Part shown: one piece after another, positions 58,449 to 64,000 of the stretch
How the letters are laid out: each line of letters starts with the position of its first letter
Numbering within the stretch: position 1 is the stretch's first letter
Source: Acidobacteriota bacterium
Lineage (GTDB): Bacteria; Acidobacteriota; Terriglobia; Bryobacterales; Bryobacteraceae
Length of the DNA: 64,000 nt
Reading direction: 5' to 3'
NCBI GenBank assembly: GCA_026394015.1
Contig: JAPKZA010000244.1
Coordinates: 32,886-96,885, forward strand
Made by a program: the position numbers and the translations under genes
Notes under the pieces: generated by a model
The model's database searches: none
Seen by the model: only the letters and a program-made list of their open reading frames with translations
Told to the model about the DNA's origin: nothing

Positions 58449-59852
58449 ATGACCCACCGGCGAAAATTCCTCCAATCCCTCGGCTCCGGCTTCGGCCTCG
58501 TCGCCCTCCAACACCTGATCAACCAGGATGGTTATGGTGCCACCGTCGACCCCATGGCCCCCCGTCCGCCCCAGTTCCCCGGCAAGGCCAAGCGCGTCAT
58601 CTTCCTGTTCCAGGAAGGTGCCCCCAGCCAAATGGACCTGTTCGACCCCAAACCCGAACTCCAAAAGTGGCACGGCAAAAGCCTCCCCCCGTCCCTCACC
58701 AAGGACCTGAAACTCGCCTTCATCAAACCCACCGCCACCATCCTCGGCAGCCCCCGGACCTTCCAAAAGTACGGCCCCCAGGGCATGGACATCTCCGATC
58801 TCCTCCCCCACACCGCCTCCATCGCCGGCGACCTCTGTTTCGTCCGTTCGATGCACTCCGACCAGTTCAACCACCACCCCGGCCAGCTCAAGCTCTTCAC
58901 CGGCCACAATCAAGTCGGCCGCCCCGCCATGGGCTCCTGGGTCACCTACGGCCTCGGCTCGGAGTCACAAAATCTCCCCGGCTTCGTCGTCCTCAGCTCC
59001 GGCTCCGGAGCCAGCGGCGGCTCGGATAATTTCTCCTCTGGCTTCCTGCCCACCACCTACACCGGCACCCCTTTCCGCAGCACCGGCGACCCCATTCTGT
59101 ATCTCAAGAACCCCACCGGCATCGACGCAACCCAACAGCGAGCCCGCCTCGACGCCCTCCGCGATCTCAACGAAATGCGCCAAAGCTCGACCGGCGATGA
59201 AGAGATCGCCTCCCGCATTCACGCCTACGAACTCGCCTTCCGCATGCAGAGTTCCTCCCCCGAACTCCTCGATTTCTCGAAGGAAACCCAGGCCACTAAA
59301 GACAGCTACGGCATCGGCCAGGAAGCCACCAACGCCTACGGTACCAACTGTCTCCTCGCCCGCCGCATGATCGAACGCGGCGTCCGCTTCGTAATGCTCT
59401 CCCACGGCTCCTGGGACCATCACTCCGCCATCAACACCGGCCTGCCCAAGCTCTGCAAGACCACCGACCAACCCGTCGCCGCCCTCATCAAGGACCTCAA
59501 ACAGCGCGGCATGCTCGACGATACCCTCGTAGTCTGGGGTAGTGAATTCGGTCGAACGCCCATGTCCGAGTTCCGCCGCCCCGAAGACGCCGCCAACGCC
59601 GGACGCGATCACAACCCCAACGGATACACTATATGGATGACCGGCGGAGGTATCAAAACCGGGCAAATGATTGGGAAAACCGACGATTTCGGCCTCAACA
59701 TTCTCGAAGACTTGGTCGACGTGAACGACCTCCAGGCGACCATGCTTCACCTGCTCGGTTTCGACCATACTCGCCTTACCTACCGCTTTATGGGCCGCGA
59801 GTTTCGCCTCACCGACGTGCACGGCCACGTCGTTCAAAAGATGCTCGCCTAG
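58449..59852 (+). CDS. DUF1501 domain protein
   Basis: RRKFLQSLGSGFGLVALQHL, KRVIFLFQEGAPSQMDLFDPKPEL, WGSEFGRTPMSEFR, GRDHNPNGYTIWMTGGGIKTG. Confidence 0.95.
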   Translation: MTHRRKFLQSLGSGFGLVALQHLINQDGYGATVDPMAPRPPQFPGKAKRVIFLFQEGAPSQMDLFDPKPELQKWHGKSLPPSLTKDLKLAFIKPTATILGSPRTFQKYGPQGMDISDLLPHTASIAGDLCFVRSMHSDQFNHHPGQLKLFTGHNQVGRPAMGSWVTYGLGSESQNLPGFVVLSSGSGASGGSDNFSSGFLPTTYTGTPFRSTGDPILYLKNPTGIDATQQRARLDALRDLNEMRQSSTGDEEIASRIHAYELAFRMQSSSPELLDFSKETQATKDSYGIGQEATNAYGTNCLLARRMIERGVRFVMLSHGSWDHHSAINTGLPKLCKTTDQPVAALIKDLKQRGMLDDTLVVWGSEFGRTPMSEFRRPEDAANAGRDHNPNGYTIWMTGGGIKTGQMIGKTDDFGLNILEDLVDVNDLQATMLHLLGFDHTRLTYRFMGREFRLTDVHGHVVQKMLA

Positions 59853-60000
59853 CCCCCCGCCAAACACGACGATTTGCATGTCCGTAACCAATGTGAGAAA
59901 CTTTCAGAGCACTGCGTCGAAACCGTTGATTCCTAGACGTTTTGGTCGGTTTCCCGCCGTAGCGTTTTGAAAGTAGTATCTAGCATTAGGAGATTTAGTA

Positions 60001-60204
60001 GTGAGAGAAAAAGGTGTAGTGAAATGGTTTAACGCCGCCAAGGGCTATGGCTTTATCCAGCGGTCCAGCGGTGAGGATGTATTTGTTCATTTCAGCGCTA
60101 TTCAGATGAACGGATACCGGGCCCTTGAAGAAGGAACGGAGGTTGAGTTCGAAGTCAAGACAGGCCCCAAAGGCCTGCAGGCAGAGAACGTCTCGCGCGG
60201 TTAA
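60001..60204 (+). CDS. Cold-shock domain protein
   Basis: [34 protein letters not shown] (RNP1/RNP2); GTG start. Confidence 0.97.
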   Translation: MREKGVVKWFNAAKGYGFIQRSSGEDVFVHFSAIQMNGYRALEEGTEVEFEVKTGPKGLQAENVSRG

Positions 60205-60232
60205 GCCAAGTCTGCACGCACGACGAAATCCC

Positions 60233-60265
60233 AAGACCGTCCCCCCTGGGACGGTCTTTCGTGTT
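60233..60265 (+). terminator. Rho-independent terminator after the cold-shock gene
   Basis: AAGACCGTCCC-CCCT-GGGACGGTCTT followed by TCGTGTTTTT. Confidence 0.92.
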
Positions 60266-60286
60266 TTTGAAGCACAATAAAAGAGT

Positions 60287-62008
60287 ATGCGCCTTGCCCT
60301 ATTCTTTATCCCCTCTTTCCTTCTCGCTCAAACCACGCCACCCCCGGTCATCCTGATCAACGGCTACCAAACCCCACCCTGCGAAAACGCCCAAAGCCGC
60401 GAAACCTTCGGCCAACTCGAAGACAAGCTCCGCGCCTCCGGTCGCCAAGTCATCTGGTTCAACAACTGCTCTGTCCCCGCCTCCACCGCCCCCCGCCCCA
60501 CGATTGAAGAACTCGGCGCCGCTCTCGGCCGACGCATCTCTGAAAGCGGCGCGCCGCAAGTCGACGTCATCGTCCACAGCATGGGTGGCCTCATCCTCCG
60601 CAGCTACCTCGCCGGCAAGCAAAACGCCGCCGCCACCTTCACGCCCCCCGCCGACCCTCGCGTCCGCAAAGCCATCTTCCTCGGCACCCCCCACTTCGGC
60701 ATCGGCCTCGCCCAGGCCTTCGCCAGCGTCGCCGATACCGACCCCCAAGTTCGCGCCCTCCTCCCCGGCAGCCGCTTCCTGTTTGACCTCGGCACCTGGA
60801 ACCAAGGCGCCGATAATCTCCGCGAAGTCGACGCCATCTCTGTCGCCGGCGCCGCCAGCACGACCAGTGACGGACTCGTCTCCCTCACCTCGGCCTCCAT
60901 GCGCTTCCTCGCCGGCGAAGACCGCCTCCGCATCGTCCCCTACTGCCATACCAACAACGCCCTCCTCGCCCTCGTCACTGCCGGCTGCCGCCGCGCTCCC
61001 TACCTCGCCGAGGTCGACTCCGACGATCATCTATCCTGGCGCATCATCCGCTCCTTCCTCGAGAACACAAACGACTGGAAACAGCTCGGCACCAATCCCG
61101 AAGGCCCCCTCGCTGCCAACGGAGGCTTGCTTCTGAGCTATCAGGATCGCGAAGGCAAGGCTATCGATGCGACTACCAAAATCACCGCCGGAACCACCGA
61201 CCTCACCAAAGGCACCTACGCCTGGTCCAACGACTTCGTCGCCTCCGGTCGGCAGGACGTCAAGATCACCGCCACCCTCGAAGCCACCTCGGCCGTTTCT
61301 ATCACCCCCATCGGCTACAACGTCGCCGTCATCAAGACCGGCCCCCGCCTCGCCGCCGTCCTCCCCGCCGCCGGACGCGTCACCTCCCTCAGCCGTGCTC
61401 CCGGCATGTTCGTCTCCCTTTACGGTGCCGAACTCGCTCCTAGCGCCGCCCAAGCCACCTCCCTGCCCCTGCCCACCGAGTTGAGCGGCGTCCGCGTCTT
61501 GGCCAACGGTACCCCCATCGGCCTCCAATTCGCCGGCCCCGCGCAGATTAACGCCATCCTCCCGGAGACCCCCCGCGGCCTCGTCACCCTCGAAGTCCGC
61601 AACGCCGCCGGAGCCCACCAGATCAACGTCCTCGTCGAACCCGCCGCCCCCGCGATATTCACGCAAAACGGTACCGGCACGGGCGACGCAGCAGTCACTC
61701 AGGCCGTTTCTGGCGCGCTGATCACCCCAAACAGCCCCGCCCGCCGCGGCGACGTCCTGACGCTCTATGCCACCGGCCTCGGGGCCACCGAGAGCCGCGC
61801 CGGCCTCGCTTGGGCCATCGTCGCCCCGACCGTCGAAATCGGCGGCGTCCGCGTCGCCCCCCTCTATGCCGGTCGAGCCCCCGGCTTCGCCGGCCTCGAC
61901 CAAGTCAACTTCATCGTCCCCCCCGACGCCCCCCGTGGCATCACCGTCCCCATCCGCCTCATCAGCAACGGCCGAGCCAGCAGCGAGACCACCCTCGCCA
62001 TCGACTGA
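60287..62008 (+). CDS. Secreted lipase/esterase-like alpha/beta hydrolase with Solibacter-type C-terminal domain
   Basis: PPVILINGYQTPPCE, VDVIVHSMGGLILRSYL (GHSMGG-like elbow); C-term APGMFVSLYGAELA...VTLEVRNAAG...PARRGDVLTLYATGLG...GLDQVNFIVP as in TIGR03437-type domains. Confidence 0.85.
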   Translation: MRLALFFIPSFLLAQTTPPPVILINGYQTPPCENAQSRETFGQLEDKLRASGRQVIWFNNCSVPASTAPRPTIEELGAALGRRISESGAPQVDVIVHSMGGLILRSYLAGKQNAAATFTPPADPRVRKAIFLGTPHFGIGLAQAFASVADTDPQVRALLPGSRFLFDLGTWNQGADNLREVDAISVAGAASTTSDGLVSLTSASMRFLAGEDRLRIVPYCHTNNALLALVTAGCRRAPYLAEVDSDDHLSWRIIRSFLENTNDWKQLGTNPEGPLAANGGLLLSYQDREGKAIDATTKITAGTTDLTKGTYAWSNDFVASGRQDVKITATLEATSAVSITPIGYNVAVIKTGPRLAAVLPAAGRVTSLSRAPGMFVSLYGAELAPSAAQATSLPLPTELSGVRVLANGTPIGLQFAGPAQINAILPETPRGLVTLEVRNAAGAHQINVLVEPAAPAIFTQNGTGTGDAAVTQAVSGALITPNSPARRGDVLTLYATGLGATESRAGLAWAIVAPTVEIGGVRVAPLYAGRAPGFAGLDQVNFIVPPDAPRGITVPIRLISNGRASSETTLAID

Positions 62009-62070
62009 TTCGTTTCTCGATCCGAAGCCTTCCCTCCGTAACAGCAACAACGGCCCACCCTCGCCAACGC

Positions 62071-62634
62071 CTAGTGCGGTAAGACTCCCACGACGATGTC
62101 CGATGGAAGGGGCCGCGCCGCAAACATCAGGAAACAAATGGCGCTAAAGACGAAGTAAACACCGAGGCAAAGCAGCCCTACATGGTTGCCCGGACCTCCC
62201 CCTATCCACCGGAAGCCCAGAGCAAGGAACAGCGCGGCAAAGCCAAGAGATACAACCGCGGTCATTGACTGACCGCGGGCCCGATCAATCGCACCCAGAC
62301 TCAATGCCATCAAAACGACCAGCAGCATGACGGTCAAGATGCTGACGCTGACGCCAGTGAGCCCGTACTGAACTACACCGAGCGCGCCAAGAGCAAAGCC
62401 ATGGAGCAACAGAGGCCAGCGTTTAGGGTCGCTTTTACCCCAGAACGCGGCGGCGATGGTGCAAGCCGCGCTCAGCAAGGCGAGCTTACCGAGCAGCACC
62501 ACCACGCCATTCCAGGTCAGAAACGCGACGGGACCCTCTCCGACCCACATCGAGAGGTACAGGACGGCCATGACTGCATTAAGAGCCCCAGCCACCGCAG
62601 ACAAAGGCCACGCCCGGTGAAATGTATGCTTCAT
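62071..62634 (-). CDS. Hypothetical polytopic membrane protein
   Basis: 187-aa ORF with multiple hydrophobic segments; family not recognised. Confidence 0.65.
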   Translation of the reverse strand: MKHTFHRAWPLSAVAGALNAVMAVLYLSMWVGEGPVAFLTWNGVVVLLGKLALLSAACTIAAAFWGKSDPKRWPLLLHGFALGALGVVQYGLTGVSVSILTVMLLVVLMALSLGAIDRARGQSMTAVVSLGFAALFLALGFRWIGGGPGNHVGLLCLGVYFVFSAICFLMFAARPLPSDIVVGVLPH

Positions 62635-62926
62635 AGCCGGACGGTATCTAACGAATCTGCGGGTGTCAAGCAGGGCAACCGTTCCGTCAAGCTACTTCTA
62701 CAACCGGAAAGCAACGTAAGCCACGCGGACGCGGGAAGCGGTGCGGAGCGGCGGCCTGACCGTGCGGGAACCCACGCGACCGCACGCGGAGCAGAAGCAA
62801 CGGAACGGGCGAATCCGCCGGGATCGCCAGGACAGAGGTGGCGCAACCGCTGTCGAACGCACCCGCATTGAGAAGCCCCAGGAGGAGATCAGCAAGCGAC
62901 GAGAAGGCACTCCCTATCGACCAATC

Positions 62927-63883
62927 CTAATAACTCAACCGTAGCGAAAACCGAAAGCTCCGGCCATCGTTCAACGTATTCGTAATCACCCCGAAATTCG
63001 GGTCGGTCAACGCAAATCCCGGCTCGGCGAACTGCGGCGAATTCGTCAGGTTGTTACTCTCCGCCCGGAAGCCCAACGTCCGCTCTTTCGCGAGCAACCA
63101 GTCGATCGTAAATCCCGCGTTCACATTCCGCACCGGCCCCCGACGAAACGTATTCCGACCCAGATTGCCCCGCTCCGCCCCGCGCGGCATGTACCGAAAC
63201 GCGCTCCGCGGCAATAGTTGCCGCGACAGATCCGGGTGCGAGATCGAACGCCCCAAAATCGATGGATCCCAAATATCTGGCCGGTCCATGCTGATCCCAT
63301 CCACATTGCCAAATCCCGGCGCATCCGACCCCGACGTCACCTGAAACGGCGTCCCCGATTTCGCCAGCGCCACGCCCGACAAACCCCACCGTCCCAACCA
63401 AGCCCGCCGCCAACGCGGCACCGCATAATCACTCCGCAGCAAAAACGCATGGGGCTGATCAAAGCGAGAACGGCCCCGCAAATCGGCATGCACGCCATAC
63501 TCGCTCTGCGACCGCGCCCGAAAGCTGTCAAGGTCCTGCGCCGTCCCCGTATAGTCGGCTCCCAGATCGATCGCCTTGCTAAACCAATAGGAGGCCTCCA
63601 GATTGAGCCCCTTCCAGCGCGGCACCGTCACCGTCGTCTTGAACGCGTCATAGAACCCACGCGACATGTTCTCCACCTGTCGAATTTCTCCCCGCGTCAC
63701 ATCGTTGCGCCTCACTTCGATCGTCGAATTCTCCAGCGCGATCCCGGCCCGCGGATGAGCCCGGTTCGTGTAATTGTGGTACAGCAGCTTTTGACTGCGG
63801 CTCCCCGTATACCCAATCTGCCATTTGACAAACTTCACCGGCTCCAACTCCCAGGTAAAATTCACTACTGTCCAAAACAGCAC
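62927..63883 (-). pseudogene. 5'-truncated Oar-like TonB-dependent receptor fragment
   Basis: Beta-barrel C-terminal features (GLNLEASYWFSKAIDLGADYTGTAQD, GRSRFDQPHAFLLRSDYAVP, TLGFRAESNNLTNSPQFAEPG...SFRFSLRLSY) but only ~300 aa, no plug domain, in-frame stop immediately upstream. Confidence 0.7.
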
Positions 63884-63893
63884 TTACTCTCTC

Positions 63894-64000
63894 CTAGAAT
63901 CTGATTTCGGCGAGCCCGACGGGGTCGAGCGGTAGAGTAAGCGCCACTTTGATCGGCACCCTGGTTTCCGGCGATAGGATGGCAAGGCCCTCCTGTGTGA
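63894..64000 (-). CDS. 3' end of an upstream gene, partial (runs off window end)
   Basis: Minus-strand open frame ending TQEGLAILSPETRVPIKVALTLPLDPVGLAEIRF*; coherent protein-like composition. Confidence 0.4.
   Translation of the reverse strand, partial: TQEGLAILSPETRVPIKVALTLPLDPVGLAEIRF

Noticed and set aside
1-64000. tRNA, rRNA, prophage or intact IS element
   Set aside because: Checked gaps between genes by eye; no cloverleaf, rRNA signature, transposase or integrase was convincing. A tRNAscan/ISfinder run would be decisive.

Overview
The window is a high-GC bacterial chromosome segment. By gene content it looks Acidobacteria-like (Bryobacter/Solibacter type): a Solibacter-type C-terminal domain, two DUF1501/DUF1549-1553 pairs, and a fragment of an Oar-like TonB receptor. 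It is densely coding, and most genes are recognisable housekeeping or metabolic functions: a heme/siroheme operon (ccsA-hemA-hemC-cobA/hemD), siroheme nitrite/sulfite reductase, phosphofructokinase, pyruvate dehydrogenase E1, sdhCAB, fabD, heptosyltransferases, an RND pump, an NtrC-type response regulator and a cold-shock protein. I saw no CRISPR array, rRNA, tRNA, prophage or intact IS element. The observations most worth a second look are: (1) a degenerate ~152-bp tandem repeat between aceE and a convergent gene, which appears to be duplicated copies of that gene's C-terminal coding end, with aceE's stop codon and terminator hairpin lying inside one copy; (2) a MoxR-like AAA+ ATPase translationally coupled to a 610-aa protein I cannot assign, in place of the usual vWA partner; (3) a frameshifted ccsA/hemX whose first half stays open in frame into hemA; (4) a sensor kinase split in its HAMP region; (5) a phosphofructokinase with the residue signature of PPi-dependent enzymes; (6) several truncated or degenerate genes. 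All family calls were made by eye from translated motifs; no database search was run.
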